From: Gammaproteobacteria bacterium
Lineage (GTDB): Bacteria > Pseudomonadota > Gammaproteobacteria > Pseudomonadales > Azotimanducaceae
Direction: 5' to 3'
Length of the DNA: 49,069 nucleotides
NCBI GenBank assembly: GCA_018656865.1
Contig: JABHYO010000096.1
Coordinates: 1 to 49,069, forward strand
Below the pieces are notes generated by a model. It ran no database searches and was not told the DNA's origin. It saw nothing but the letters and a program-made list of their open reading frames with translations. Below are positions 17,426 to 25,666 of the stretch, in pieces; position 1 is the first letter of the stretch; every line of letters begins with the position of its first letter. The position numbers and the translations under genes are program-made.

Positions 17426-17518
17426 GGGAGTATCTAAATAAGCTGGTTATCACTTGCGTATTCTGGACTCCCTGGCATTCAAGCCGATTGAAATTTTCAG
17501 AAAAAGGAAATTCAGGGC

Positions 17519-17546
17519 TTGAACAAAACCAGGGTGGACTTATTAA
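17519..17546 (+). promoter_or_regulatory. Candidate promoter of the first hsp20 gene
   Basis: TTGAAC (17519-17524) and TATTAA (17541-17546) are 16 bases apart, each 4/6 to the sigma-70 consensus. CTTGAAC also resembles a sigma-32 -35 element, but the corresponding -10 is poor. The gap to the hsp20 start is 35 bases. The choice between a heat-shock and a housekeeping promoter cannot be made by eye. Confidence 0.35.
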
Positions 17547-17581
17547 GTTCCTACACAAACATAATCCAGGAATGAATCAAG

Positions 17582-18016
17582 ATGAGTCACTTTGTTTCTC
17601 CCTTTACTGCACTAAATCAGATCAATCGAGAACTGAATCGAGTCTTCGATGACAGGCCCATCACTGGTCAGCTTGTCGACAGTACGATCTGGAAGCCTCA
17701 GGTGGATATCTGTGAGAACGCGAATAGCTTCAAAGTTATCGCAGACGTACCCGGTGTTGATCCGAAGGATATCGAAATCAGTCTGCACAACGGACTCCTG
17801 ACAATACGCGGTGAGCGCAAAACCGACACAGAAGTAGAGGAAGACAAATTCAGCCGCCGAGAAAGAGTCAGGGGCACTTTCTCACGACAATTCAATCTGC
17901 CGGACTCTGCTGACGCGCAAACCGTAAGCGCCAGGTCGGAAAACGGCGTACTGGAAGTCACAATTCCGAAGGCAAAAAAGGCGAGACCTATCAACATTGC
18001 AGTTGACGGTGACTAA
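17582..18016 (+). CDS. Small heat-shock protein, Hsp20/alpha-crystallin family (first copy)
   Basis: A 144-residue ATP-independent holdase that binds unfolding proteins. Seen: a short N-terminal region with ALNQINRELNRVFDD, an alpha-crystallin domain from about residue 38 (WKPQVDICENANSFKVIADVPGV, read in parts) to ~132, GLLTIRGERK, the loop RRERVRGTFSRQFNLP, and the signature ENGVLEVTIPK. The C-terminal tail is KKARPINIAVDGD, with INI acting as the I-x-I oligomerisation motif. It is divergent from the usp operon and followed by a second, clearly different hsp20 gene 142 bases on, suggesting a local stress-response group. Confidence 0.95.
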   Translation: MSHFVSPFTALNQINRELNRVFDDRPITGQLVDSTIWKPQVDICENANSFKVIADVPGVDPKDIEISLHNGLLTIRGERKTDTEVEEDKFSRRERVRGTFSRQFNLPDSADAQTVSARSENGVLEVTIPKAKKARPINIAVDGD

Positions 18017-18019
18017 TTG

Positions 18020-18141
18020 GTTTCTGCCCGAAAAAGGCAGCTTTCATGGATGTTAGGCGCGACTGTTCAATATTGTTCGCTTGGAAAACACCAGGTTATC
18101 AGGAAACCAAAACCGCGGTATCGATTTCTCGAACACGAACT
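18020..18141 (+). repeat. Imperfect 120-base dispersed repeat, copy A
   Basis: This 122-base intergenic element aligns over its full length with 29737-29856; by hand I count about 86 identical positions (roughly 70%) with two single-base gaps. Both copies begin GTTTCYGCCCGAAAAA and end in GAACT. Both lie on the same strand and a short distance upstream of a plus-strand gene (here 17 bases before hsp20 number 2). Copy A can form a CTGCC/GGCAG hairpin that is not preserved in copy B. No transposase is associated. The origin is unknown. Confidence 0.6.
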
Positions 18142-18158
18142 AAAAAAGGAGATAATAA

Positions 18159-18629
18159 ATGACAACACTAAACAAGCTATCCGACAGTGTCAGGGATTCA
18201 CTCGACGCGCTAGCCGAAGGGTGGCAGGATCTTTGGAATAGAGCCCGCCACGCCATCACCAGGTTCACCCCTTCATCGGACGATGAAGCGATCAGCAGTA
18301 ATCGCTGGGGGCTACTGAGCGCGGAACTTCACGAAGGTACAGATGACATTTGTGTCGAGATCGAAGCACCCGGACTTAAGAAGGAAGACTTTGAGATCTT
18401 CGTCGACGGCCAGATTCTGGTAATACGAGGCACGAAACAGTCGTCCCGTGAACGAACAGAGGGGCACTACCACATCAGCGAACGCGCCTATGGCAAGTTC
18501 GAGAGACAACTGCCGCTACCCGTTGAAGTGGACGAAGCAAGCACTAAAGCCTCGTACAGAAACGGTGTTCTATCAGTGACGATGCCGAAGTCGAAGGCGG
18601 AAATGCCGCGTGTAATTAGGATCAATTAG
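18159..18629 (+). CDS. Small heat-shock protein, Hsp20/alpha-crystallin family (second copy)
   Basis: A 156-residue Hsp20 protein, distinct from the first copy. The start has a strong AAGGAG Shine-Dalgarno 8-9 bases upstream. The N-terminus is longer (EGWQDLWNRARHAITRF). The alpha-crystallin domain runs from about residue 50 to 145 (CVEIEAPGLKKEDFEIFVDG, QILVIRGTK, YGKFERQLPLP, YRNGVLSVTMPK). The C-terminus is MPRVIRIN, with IRI as the I-x-I motif. Bacteria often keep two co-regulated sHSPs of differing sequence that co-assemble (IbpA/IbpB-like). The 5' leader contains most of repeat copy A. Confidence 0.95.
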   Translation: MTTLNKLSDSVRDSLDALAEGWQDLWNRARHAITRFTPSSDDEAISSNRWGLLSAELHEGTDDICVEIEAPGLKKEDFEIFVDGQILVIRGTKQSSRERTEGHYHISERAYGKFERQLPLPVEVDEASTKASYRNGVLSVTMPKSKAEMPRVIRIN

Positions 18630-18731
18630 TATAGTACCCAGAGGGCTCGCTCCCGTGATCTTCGATTGAACACCGCTTGCCTTTCGCCACTTCACCCGGT
18701 GCGCCGGACCGTGCTGCAGTGGCTTTCGGCT

Positions 18732-18758
18732 GCAAATTTTGGCTTCGCCAATATTTGC
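18732..18758. terminator. Hairpin between convergent hsp20 and nadE
   Basis: GCAAATTTTGGC / GCCAATATTTGC form a 12-base-pair stem with one mismatch and a TTC loop, placed between two convergent genes and touching the nadE stop codon. No T-tract follows on either strand, so it may be a transcription barrier or RNA 3'-end stabiliser rather than a classical intrinsic terminator. The rest of the 128-base gap shows only a weaker TGCAG/CTGCA hairpin. Confidence 0.45.
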
Positions 18759-20500
18759 TAGGACCACTTCTCGACGATCGGGATTCGTCTACCGATACCA
18801 AATGCCACTTTGGAAACTTTGGTTCCCGGGCAGGTCTGCCTGCGCTTATATTCCATCCGACCAATGAGACTGACAATTCGTCCGTAGTCATTGATTGCAT
18901 CGCTTTTCTCGAGCCATGTCCGCAGGAAACCCATATCGCCTGAAACTTTTACATCGTCACCGAACTGCCCTTCGACCCACTCGCAGAAACGCCCGAACGT
19001 CGTCACGTAATCCTCAATATAGGCCATGACTATGGGGTCCAGCACAGAATAAGGCAGCAGGCTTTCCTCATCAGTCTGACCATGACTCAGCTCGGCGGAC
19101 GGAGGCTTCTTCCAGATGTTTTCAGGGATCAGCTGATCACCACTCGCTATATCTACGACCTGGAACTTATACAGATCCTTGATGGGCGCATAGGAAAAGT
19201 TCATATCAAAGTGCGTGTAGTAACCACACCCGGCTTCGGTCTTGTTTCCAGTAGACAGCGGCATGGCTCCAAAGGCATTACTGAAATGCATCAGATATAC
19301 GTCCCTTAAACGGGCCTGTATGTTTTCATTCGCTACCCCCATATATCGATTCCCGGCGATCACTTTACTGACAAGATTTCTGTCATCGCCATGAATTGAA
19401 TAGAGGTGGTTGAGTTCGGTCACCAGCGCTTCATGTTCGATTGGAACCTCATAGTCCCAACAGCCCAGGTTTTCATGTAACTGTTTCGCATCGTCTCTCG
19501 AATGTTCGCTGCTATAAATTGAGGGCATTCTGACAGCATGCACGTTTTCAGGACCAACGGCCTGACACGCCAATTTGCAGACAACGGCGCTATCGACCCC
19601 ACCGCTGGATGCCAGAACAAGCTGGCTGAATCCTGACTTGACCACATAGTCGCGCAAACCAAGTACCAGCAGATCCTCCAATCGCACATTTCGAGTTTTT
19701 GCTGTTGCCAGACTTTCGCCGTCAACATCTGAATCAAAATCGACAATGTCAAAAGAATCCTCAAATACCGTCTCGCTCAAATGCAGAATCCTGCCTCCTC
19801 TGACAACGAAACTCTGACCATCGAACACCAATTCATCCTGACCACCGGTTTGATTGACATAGACGATCGACATACCTTCGCTGCTTACCGGCGTAATCTT
19901 TTCCAGTCTCTGCAGACATTTACCATGAACGAAAGGGGAACTGTTCAGCGATACCACGACATCAACACCTGCCACCCGGTACTGCTCGAGCGGATTACCA
20001 TCGTAGATATAGTCATCGGCACCTTTGTCGTTCCACAGATCCTCACAGATCGTGATGCCAACGCTCTGCCCATCAACCTTAAATACAGTGATCTGATCGC
20101 CAGGCTCGAAATATCGGAGCTCATCAAACACATCGTAAAAAGGCAGAAGTTGTTTCTGATAGGTTGCGATCAGTTCTCCCTTTCGGATAACTCCCGCCAT
20201 GTTGGTGAAGGGCTTGCCGATACCCTCATTATTACGCCCGATATACCCGAGTACGATGTGCAGATTCGGTGACACCTGTCTCGAGAATTCGATTACTTCA
20301 TTCAGGATCTCCAGATTTTTCCCGATAAAATCAGGGTTATACAGGAGATCCTGGCTCAGATAGCCGGGGATCGTCAGTTCCGGAAAGATGACTAGATCGC
20401 AGTGATCAACGGAAGCTACATTGATGCCTTCTAGAATACGCGCAAGATTGCCGCTGAAGTCACCGGGTGTGGTATTGATCTGAGCAATGCAGATCTTCAT
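18758..20500 (-). CDS. nadE: Glutamine-dependent NAD+ synthetase
   Basis: It makes NAD+ from nicotinic acid adenine dinucleotide, ATP and glutamine, the last step of NAD biosynthesis. It has 580 residues. The N-terminal nitrilase-type glutaminase domain (about 1-265) has the triad Glu41 (FPELTIPGY), Lys116 (YQKQLLP) and Cys152 (ICEDLW). The C-terminal synthetase has the ATP-pyrophosphatase loop SSGGVDSA (298-305), STGNKTE, and KKPPSAEL. It takes its ammonia from the fused glutaminase domain. It starts 3 bases after the ctaA stop, so the two genes form an operon. Confidence 0.97.
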   Translation of the reverse strand: MKICIAQINTTPGDFSGNLARILEGINVASVDHCDLVIFPELTIPGYLSQDLLYNPDFIGKNLEILNEVIEFSRQVSPNLHIVLGYIGRNNEGIGKPFTNMAGVIRKGELIATYQKQLLPFYDVFDELRYFEPGDQITVFKVDGQSVGITICEDLWNDKGADDYIYDGNPLEQYRVAGVDVVVSLNSSPFVHGKCLQRLEKITPVSSEGMSIVYVNQTGGQDELVFDGQSFVVRGGRILHLSETVFEDSFDIVDFDSDVDGESLATAKTRNVRLEDLLVLGLRDYVVKSGFSQLVLASSGGVDSAVVCKLACQAVGPENVHAVRMPSIYSSEHSRDDAKQLHENLGCWDYEVPIEHEALVTELNHLYSIHGDDRNLVSKVIAGNRYMGVANENIQARLRDVYLMHFSNAFGAMPLSTGNKTEAGCGYYTHFDMNFSYAPIKDLYKFQVVDIASGDQLIPENIWKKPPSAELSHGQTDEESLLPYSVLDPIVMAYIEDYVTTFGRFCEWVEGQFGDDVKVSGDMGFLRTWLEKSDAINDYGRIVSLIGRMEYKRRQTCPGTKVSKVAFGIGRRIPIVEKWS

Positions 20501-20503
20501 GGC

Positions 20504-21544
20504 TCATGCCTGAGAATCGCCATCGGCCATACCCACCTGTGGATTTCCACGAGCTATATAAGTCACATAAACAAGCGCAATCAGCATCAGACAAGCAACT
20601 GCCTGGTGCAGACTTCCAAGAACAACTGGCACGGCCTGTAGAAGAGTCAGAACACCAAGTACAAATTGACTCACCGTAATCACCAGCAGCGCCAGAACGC
20701 CATTTTTCAGTACACCTTGCCTGATAGCAGCCAGGCTTAGACCGACCACTCCGAGCAGCAGAATGGCGCCTACCCAACGATGAACGAACTGAATCATTAC
20801 GCCATTCTCGAAGAAATTAACCCAGAACGGCTCCATCATCACCGCAGCATCGGCAAGAAACTGGCCGTACATCATCGGCCAGGTATTAAATCCCCGTCCA
20901 GCATCAAGCCCTGCCGTAAAAGCGCCGAACACGAACTGAATCGCCAACACAACAGCAAGGAACAATGTCCACCGGTAATAACCGGGATTCACATCTTCAC
21001 GCTTCACACGGGCGATATCGAGAATCAGCCAAAACAGGAAGACGAGAATCACCAGCGCCAGGGACAGATGCGCTGCCAGACGATAGTGGCTGACATGGGG
21101 GATGTCCACCAGACCGCTTTTTACCATATACCATCCCATCAAACCCTGAAGTCCTCCCAGCACGAACCCTATCCATAGCCGACTCACCCATTGCTTTTCG
21201 ACACGGCCAAGCGCGAGAAAGGCAACAAAAGGCACAAGGTAGAGAAGACCAATGACACGACCCAGGACTCGATGGCCATATTCCCAATAGAAGATACTTT
21301 TAAACTCATCGACGTTCATACCACGATTGATCTTCTGGTATTCAGGATATTGTTTATAGGCATCAAAAGTGGCCTGCCATTCCTCCTGATTCGATGGTGG
21401 AAAAACTCCCATGATCGGCTGCCAGTCAACCATCGACAAACCACTCTGGGTCAAACGGGTCACGCCACCTACCACGATCATCAGGTATATCACGACACAC
21501 ACCATGGCAAGCCAGATGATCAGGTTTCTGCTGTCAGCATTCAT
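20504..21544 (-). CDS. ctaA: Heme A synthase (COX15/CtaA family)
   Basis: CtaA oxidises heme O to heme A for aa3-type cytochrome oxidase. The membrane protein has eight predicted helices and the four family histidine sites: EYGHRVLGR, HYRLAAHLSL, FVHRWVGAI and GSLHQAVA. VVGGVTRLTQSGLSMVDW follows the first helix and GFNTWPMM lies mid-protein. I start at ATG 21542-21544, giving 346 residues with the short N-terminus typical of the family. The frame is open back to ATG 21664 (386 residues), but that would leave only 28 bases to the divergent fnr gene and has no Shine-Dalgarno. No ctaB or oxidase gene is in the window. It forms an operon with nadE. Confidence 0.92.
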   Translation of the reverse strand: MNADSRNLIIWLAMVCVVIYLMIVVGGVTRLTQSGLSMVDWQPIMGVFPPSNQEEWQATFDAYKQYPEYQKINRGMNVDEFKSIFYWEYGHRVLGRVIGLLYLVPFVAFLALGRVEKQWVSRLWIGFVLGGLQGLMGWYMVKSGLVDIPHVSHYRLAAHLSLALVILVFLFWLILDIARVKREDVNPGYYRWTLFLAVVLAIQFVFGAFTAGLDAGRGFNTWPMMYGQFLADAAVMMEPFWVNFFENGVMIQFVHRWVGAILLLGVVGLSLAAIRQGVLKNGVLALLVITVSQFVLGVLTLLQAVPVVLGSLHQAVACLMLIALVYVTYIARGNPQVGMADGDSQA

Positions 21545-21692
21545 ACAACTTTCATATCCGGATAATTTACTGAAATGGACGTGTCCCGGGGACCGCGAGA
21601 GTTTATCCAGCGACAACTGGCGTTTCCACCAGGATTTCACGTTTTCGACAATCTCGCCTATCATATTGGGCTGATTTACCGATTAACAGCCG

Positions 21693-22418
21693 ATGACCAG
21701 CCAGAGCAAGTTTACCGTATCCTGTCAGCAATGCGGTCTGAATGAATTGTGCCTACCTAACTCATTGACCATCGATGAAATGGATGAGGTGGATCGCGTT
21801 GTAAAGCGCGGTAAGCCGTTGCAACGGGGAGAATTCCTTTATAGCACTGGTGAAGATTTTTCCTCCATCTACGCTGTCCGATCCGGTTCAATCAAGGTGT
21901 TCACTATCGATGACGAGGGTGAAGAACAGGTTATCGGTTTTTACCTACCCGGCGAACTTCTGGGTATGGATGCCATTGATAGCAGGCTTCATATGAGTAC
22001 AGCCAAATCGATGGAAACCTCATCGGTCTGTGAGATTCCATTCGATTCCATCGAAGATCTCTCAACTTCGATTCGTAATCTCCAGATGCACATGTACAAG
22101 CTGCTAAGTCGCGAGATACGAATTGATCAGGAACTGCAAATGCTGCTTGCCAAGAAAACCGCTGAAGAACGAATTGGCGCTTTTCTAATGAACCTGTCTA
22201 TGCGCTACGAACAACGTCGACTCTCTTCAACACGTTTCCGACTGCCGATGGCAAGATCTGATATTGGGAATTACCTCGGATTGGCCGTCGAAACAGTCAG
22301 CAGGATCTTCACGCGGATGCAAACCATGGGAGTACTGAGGGTAGAAGGCAAAGAGGTCGAGATCCTGGACCGACAGTCACTCTGCAACATTGCTCACGTA
22401 CGGGACGAGGAAATCTAG
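21693..22418 (+). CDS. fnr: FNR/Anr-type oxygen-sensing transcription regulator
   Basis: A CRP/FNR-family regulator of 241 residues that binds DNA as a dimer when its [4Fe-4S] cluster is intact, switching genes between aerobic and anaerobic states. Cluster ligands match FNR: Cys11, Cys14, Cys20 (CQQCGLNELC) and Cys113 (SVCEIPF). The helix-turn-helix RSDIGNYLGLAVETVSRIF has Glu200, Ser203 and Arg204, the E-SR set that reads TTGAT half-sites. A cyclic-nucleotide-binding-like beta roll (about 40-125) and a long dimer helix precede it. Matching boxes are found upstream of the next gene and of the usp pair. It is divergent from ctaA-nadE. Confidence 0.96.
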   Translation: MTSQSKFTVSCQQCGLNELCLPNSLTIDEMDEVDRVVKRGKPLQRGEFLYSTGEDFSSIYAVRSGSIKVFTIDDEGEEQVIGFYLPGELLGMDAIDSRLHMSTAKSMETSSVCEIPFDSIEDLSTSIRNLQMHMYKLLSREIRIDQELQMLLAKKTAEERIGAFLMNLSMRYEQRRLSSTRFRLPMARSDIGNYLGLAVETVSRIFTRMQTMGVLRVEGKEVEILDRQSLCNIAHVRDEEI

Positions 22419-22432
22419 CGTAGACTACGCTA
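22416..22432. other. Perfect palindrome at the fnr stop codon
   Basis: TAGCGTAG-A-CTACGCTA is a perfect 8+8 inverted repeat with one central base; its first three bases are the fnr stop codon. There is no T-tract. It could end or stabilise the fnr transcript or be a protein-binding site. The following stretch to 22605 shows only a short hydrophobic minus-strand reading frame without a good start. Confidence 0.35.
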
Positions 22433-22605
22433 CGAACAGGGCAACAAAGTCAGAAATACCATGACACCGGTCAACGCACCGATGTTGAGGCTGATTTTTT
22501 TCAGAGACACCAAATCCTCTGGGTTCTCAAAAAACCATCCATCACACCAATTTGTCAGCTATCCATTGATTGCACGAATTTTGTCGAGAGGCGACACCGC
22601 TCTCT

Positions 22606-22619
22606 TTGACGCAGGTCAA
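22606..22619 (+). promoter_or_regulatory. FNR/Anr box upstream of the pseudo-receiver gene
   Basis: TTGACGCAGGTCAA is a perfectly symmetrical match to the Anr-type box (TTGAC-N4-GTCAA; FNR consensus TTGAT-N4-ATCAA). Its centre is 63 bases before ATG 22676, nearly the same distance as in the usp promoter. Nearby -10 candidates are CAACAT at the ideal position or CATACT three bases further on; both are weak. Activation of the downstream gene under low oxygen is inferred. Confidence 0.6.
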
Positions 22620-22675
22620 AGAATCGAGCGCTGAAGAAGCGCAACATACTTTAATACCTCTTCTTTTAAGGGACA

Positions 22676-23032
22676 ATGCACACACTCATAATCGGTACGC
22701 CGGAGCTGAAACAGGCGGTAGAAGAAAACATGGGAGAACCCGACGAGGTCACCTGGGTTCACGGACTTGAGCGTGCCTTTACCCAACTGGATGTCTCCGA
22801 TATAGATTCAATCGTCTTCGACGTCAGGTCCGACATATTCAATTCGCCTGTGGATCTGAAGAAGCTGATAGCCAAAGTCCCGGTAACGACACGAGTCCTT
22901 GCAATCGTCGACCAATTACCTGACGAAGATATTTTCTCTGAGGCCGGAGTGGTCTATCTGACACCACCGGTCAATCTTGACGACATCATGTGGTTCATAC
23001 GCAATCCACCCGAGAAGGTTCAATCGGGCTGA
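22676..23032 (+). CDS. Small receiver-like (pseudo-response-regulator) protein
   Basis: A 118-residue soluble protein that reads as a degenerate CheY-like receiver domain: beta1 HTLIIGTP, beta3 with Asp49 at the phospho-acceptor place (SIVFDVRSD), beta4 RVLAIVDQ, and beta5 VVYLTPPVNLDDI. The N-terminal acidic pair is absent and the conserved Lys of the KP motif is replaced (TPP), so phosphorylation is doubtful. There is no output domain. An AAGGGA Shine-Dalgarno precedes the ATG. It lies next to fnr and behind an FNR box, so it may be an oxygen-regulated signalling or protein-interaction module. The fold assignment is by eye and moderate. Confidence 0.65.
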   Translation: MHTLIIGTPELKQAVEENMGEPDEVTWVHGLERAFTQLDVSDIDSIVFDVRSDIFNSPVDLKKLIAKVPVTTRVLAIVDQLPDEDIFSEAGVVYLTPPVNLDDIMWFIRNPPEKVQSG

Positions 23033-23182
23033 TTAGCTATTGCCTGAAAGAAAGATGCTGCGCACGCCCTGCCGCCGCCTGACCGGTATTCTGAGCGGAC
23101 CCAAACGACTGACGGGTGTCCTTGACCTTGAACGTCCCCGTGAGCCAGAGTTGTAACTACTTACTCTTAGTCTCGCCTGGTG

Positions 23183-23818
23183 ATGCAGAAAAGCTACGAA
23201 GGCACTCTGATATTCATGACAGACCCCATTTGTTCATGGTGCTGGGGTACCTTGCCTGAAATTTTCAAACTGAAAGAGATTTTCGGTGAACGCCTCTCAT
23301 TCCAACTTAGATGTGCGGGTCTGCAGGTTGGCTCTCTTAAGCCACTCACCAGCGAACATATCGAGAATCTCACCACCCTCTGGCAAAGTGTCGCCGAGAC
23401 GACGGGTCAGGAGTTCACGTTCGCACTACCCAATGACACAAACTTCATCTACCACAGTGAACTTGCCTGCCGCACACTGCAGATTGCCCGACAAAGATTC
23501 GAGATAGAACCCTGGCAGATCTTCCACGATATGCAGCGCGCATTCTATGTAGACAGCCGCAATCTTGGCGATCTGGATGTCCTATATGAGCTCTTCAGAG
23601 GCACAGATTTAACCCGCTCGGAGTTTACCGATCTAATCAACAACGAAAACATCATCAGCACCACCCGAAATGAGTTTAGCTGGTGTAAAACCATCGGTAT
23701 TCAAGCGCTGCCAACCCTTTTTCTCGACCTGGGAGAAGGACCCAAGCTAATCGCAGGAGGCTATGCCACCGCCGATTTCCTGACACCCGCAATACTGGAA
23801 AGATTAACAACCCACTAG
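23183..23818 (+). CDS. DsbA-family thioredoxin-fold oxidoreductase (FrnE-like), cytoplasmic
   Basis: A 211-residue DsbA-type protein with the redox motif CSWC (Cys17, Cys20) in DPICSWCWG at the end of the first strand, an inserted helical domain (about 60-160), and the cis-proline loop ALPTLFL near 180. It has no signal peptide, so it acts in the cytoplasm, like FrnE or 2-hydroxychromene isomerase relatives. The true reaction is not known. The start is GTG 23180 or ATG 23183; I use the ATG. The 148 bases before it hold a 33-38-codon reading frame that I could not support as a gene. Confidence 0.85.
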   Translation: MQKSYEGTLIFMTDPICSWCWGTLPEIFKLKEIFGERLSFQLRCAGLQVGSLKPLTSEHIENLTTLWQSVAETTGQEFTFALPNDTNFIYHSELACRTLQIARQRFEIEPWQIFHDMQRAFYVDSRNLGDLDVLYELFRGTDLTRSEFTDLINNENIISTTRNEFSWCKTIGIQALPTLFLDLGEGPKLIAGGYATADFLTPAILERLTTH

Positions 23819-23822
23819 AAGT

Positions 23823-23828
23823 TATAAT
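23823..23828 (+). promoter_or_regulatory. Candidate -10 box before the MFS gene
   Basis: A perfect TATAAT occurs 5 bases after the preceding stop codon and 24 bases before the TTG start of the MFS gene. No convincing -35 is found 16-18 bases upstream, where the sequence is still coding for the DsbA-like protein. Confidence 0.35.
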
Positions 23829-23852
23829 AGATGTTTAGCGCCAGGTAGTTTC

Positions 23853-25130
23853 TTGAACGACCTATCCCCGGGTCTTACTCCCGTCAAAGACAAAACGATG
23901 TTCGCCTCCCTCAAGGTACGGGATTATCGATACCTCTGGATCGGCATGCTGGCGTCCGCATTCGCACTCAGCATGCAGATTATCGCTCAGGGCTGGCTCG
24001 TCTATGAAATGACTTCCTCAGCCATGGATCTGACCTGGGTAACCCTGGCTTTCACCGTACCCCAGGTCACGTTTTCACTTGCTGGTGGCGTCCTGGCGGA
24101 CAGAATGCCAAAAAAACCTATTATTGGCCTTGCACCAGTTTTGAACTGGGCAGCGACATTCGCCATGGCCATCATCATCATGTTCGGCGATGTCACTTTC
24201 TGGGATTTTATCTGGGTCGGAGCAATCAACGGCACTGCACTGGCGTTATCCATACCGGCAAGAACAGCGCTGATCCCCGAGATAGTCGGCGAGAGCCTTA
24301 TGTTCAATGCCATGGCTTTCAACACTGCTTCCTGGAATCTATCGCGGATACTCGGACCGGCCCTGGCCGGCTTCATGATCGCGATATTTGCCGATGGTGA
24401 TACATCGTCCAGGTTTGGCGTCGGACTGGTCTATTTTGTTCTGTCGGTACTTTACCTTGTATCCGCCATCACCGTGATATTCATCTCCCACGATGGCATG
24501 CCAGCCCCGCGCGAAGAAAGAGGGGCATTTCACGAGCTAAATGAAGGAATCGCCTATGTCATCGGTTCACCGGTGGTTGGCGGCCTCATTCTACTGTCCA
24601 TTCTGCCGTTTCTGTTCGGCGTGACCGTCAACACATTACTACCGGCATTTTCCACTGATATTCTCGGCGGCGGACCGGATGATCTGGGTCTGCTCATGAC
24701 TGGCATGGGGGGCGGTGCTATCCTGGGTTCTCTGGCCCTGGCAAAGATGGGCGGGATACGAAACAAGGGTTACTGGCTGTTCGGTACCAGTGCAGCCTGG
24801 GGCCTGCTACTCGCGGCATTCGGGCTAACAACGAACTTTACTACAGCCACCATCGCTATTGCTCTGATCGGCGTTATCTCTTCCGTTAACATGTCTATGA
24901 CCCGCACACTCATTCAGCTTCAGGTTGAACAACAGATGCGTGGCAGGATAATGAGCATCGACATGATGAGCCATGGACTGATGCCATTAGGTCTTCTGCC
25001 TATCGGATACGTGGCCGAAACAGTCAGCATCCAGGCAGGCTTGGTTACGAGTGGAATCGCCCTCTTTGTGAGCACACTCATTCTGGGTGCCTTGATGCCG
25101 AAAGTGCGATTGATCAACGTAGGATACTAG
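23853..25130 (+). CDS. Major facilitator superfamily transporter (EntS/MFS_3-like exporter)
   Basis: A 425-residue protein with 12 predicted transmembrane helices. Early blocks FASLKVRDYRYLWIGM and GGVLADRMPKKPIIG (the MFS motif A loop between helices 2 and 3) resemble the EntS-like subgroup of drug or siderophore exporters. Between helices 6 and 7 is a short charged loop (APREERGAFHELNEG). The substrate is unknown. The start codon is probably TTG 23853 with AGGTAG 5 bases upstream; an internal ATG at 23898 lacks a Shine-Dalgarno. A small membrane protein gene and mpl follow with gaps of 11 and -1 bases. Confidence 0.9.
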   Translation: MNDLSPGLTPVKDKTMFASLKVRDYRYLWIGMLASAFALSMQIIAQGWLVYEMTSSAMDLTWVTLAFTVPQVTFSLAGGVLADRMPKKPIIGLAPVLNWAATFAMAIIIMFGDVTFWDFIWVGAINGTALALSIPARTALIPEIVGESLMFNAMAFNTASWNLSRILGPALAGFMIAIFADGDTSSRFGVGLVYFVLSVLYLVSAITVIFISHDGMPAPREERGAFHELNEGIAYVIGSPVVGGLILLSILPFLFGVTVNTLLPAFSTDILGGGPDDLGLLMTGMGGGAILGSLALAKMGGIRNKGYWLFGTSAAWGLLLAAFGLTTNFTTATIAIALIGVISSVNMSMTRTLIQLQVEQQMRGRIMSIDMMSHGLMPLGLLPIGYVAETVSIQAGLVTSGIALFVSTLILGALMPKVRLINVGY

Positions 25131-25141
25131 GGAAACGCTGA

Positions 25142-25666
25142 ATGCTACTGCAGATTGTCGGTTACTTCTGGCAGATGTGCCTCCTTCGACAGGGACCGGA
25201 AGCACTTCCATCATCCAACTTCGTGACAGGAATCATTTTCGCTGTCTATCTACCCATCGCACTAACCGTCTCCATACTCGCCAGTCCGGAGGATACCTTT
25301 GCCACCAGCATTGCCGGCGTCGCAATCGGCATCTTCATACAAGCTCTGGTGACGTTCCTGTTGCTTCGATTCAAGAACCTACCGTCGCGCTTCAGGGCAA
25401 CCTGGTCTGCCCTACTTGGCACCAATTCCGTCATGTTGCTGATACTGCTGCCAATTATCCTTGTTACCATCAACTCCGAAGTCGAAACGCTGAGAACCTT
25501 CGCTAATTCAGCAATGTGGGTATGCTTTGGCTGGTCACTGGCTATTGTCGGCAATATTTATCACCGGGCCGTTAACATCAGCATTCTCCAGGGCTCGGCC
25601 ATTGCCTTCCTGAACGAACTACTCGCGATTTTCATGATGTTTACACTATTTCCGGTGGCCGTCTGA
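25142..25666 (+). CDS. Small polytopic membrane protein, unknown function
   Basis: I do not recognise this 174-residue protein with confidence. It shows four to five hydrophobic segments (about 27-48, 54-76, 92-112, 122-140, 146-172), few charged residues in the membrane parts, and a short amphipathic N-terminus, giving a YIP1-like impression without decisive motifs. AGGGA lies 8 bases before ATG 25142. The stop overlaps the mpl start by one base (TGATG), so translation is coupled to peptidoglycan recycling. A role tied to mpl or the cell envelope is inferred from that coupling only. Confidence 0.75.
   Translation: MLLQIVGYFWQMCLLRQGPEALPSSNFVTGIIFAVYLPIALTVSILASPEDTFATSIAGVAIGIFIQALVTFLLLRFKNLPSRFRATWSALLGTNSVMLLILLPIILVTINSEVETLRTFANSAMWVCFGWSLAIVGNIYHRAVNISILQGSAIAFLNELLAIFMMFTLFPVAV

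Noticed and set aside
22429..22530. Short hydrophobic minus-strand frame after fnr (ends LTLLPCS)
   Set aside because: Resembles a small membrane protein but lacks an ATG with a Shine-Dalgarno near the start of the hydrophobic part; not supportable.
23040..23156. 33-38-codon plus-strand frame between the pseudo-receiver and DsbA-like genes (peptide with a repeated RLTG motif)
   Set aside because: No Shine-Dalgarno, very Arg-rich, no hydrophobic or known motif; could equally be untranslated sequence. Conservation data would be needed.
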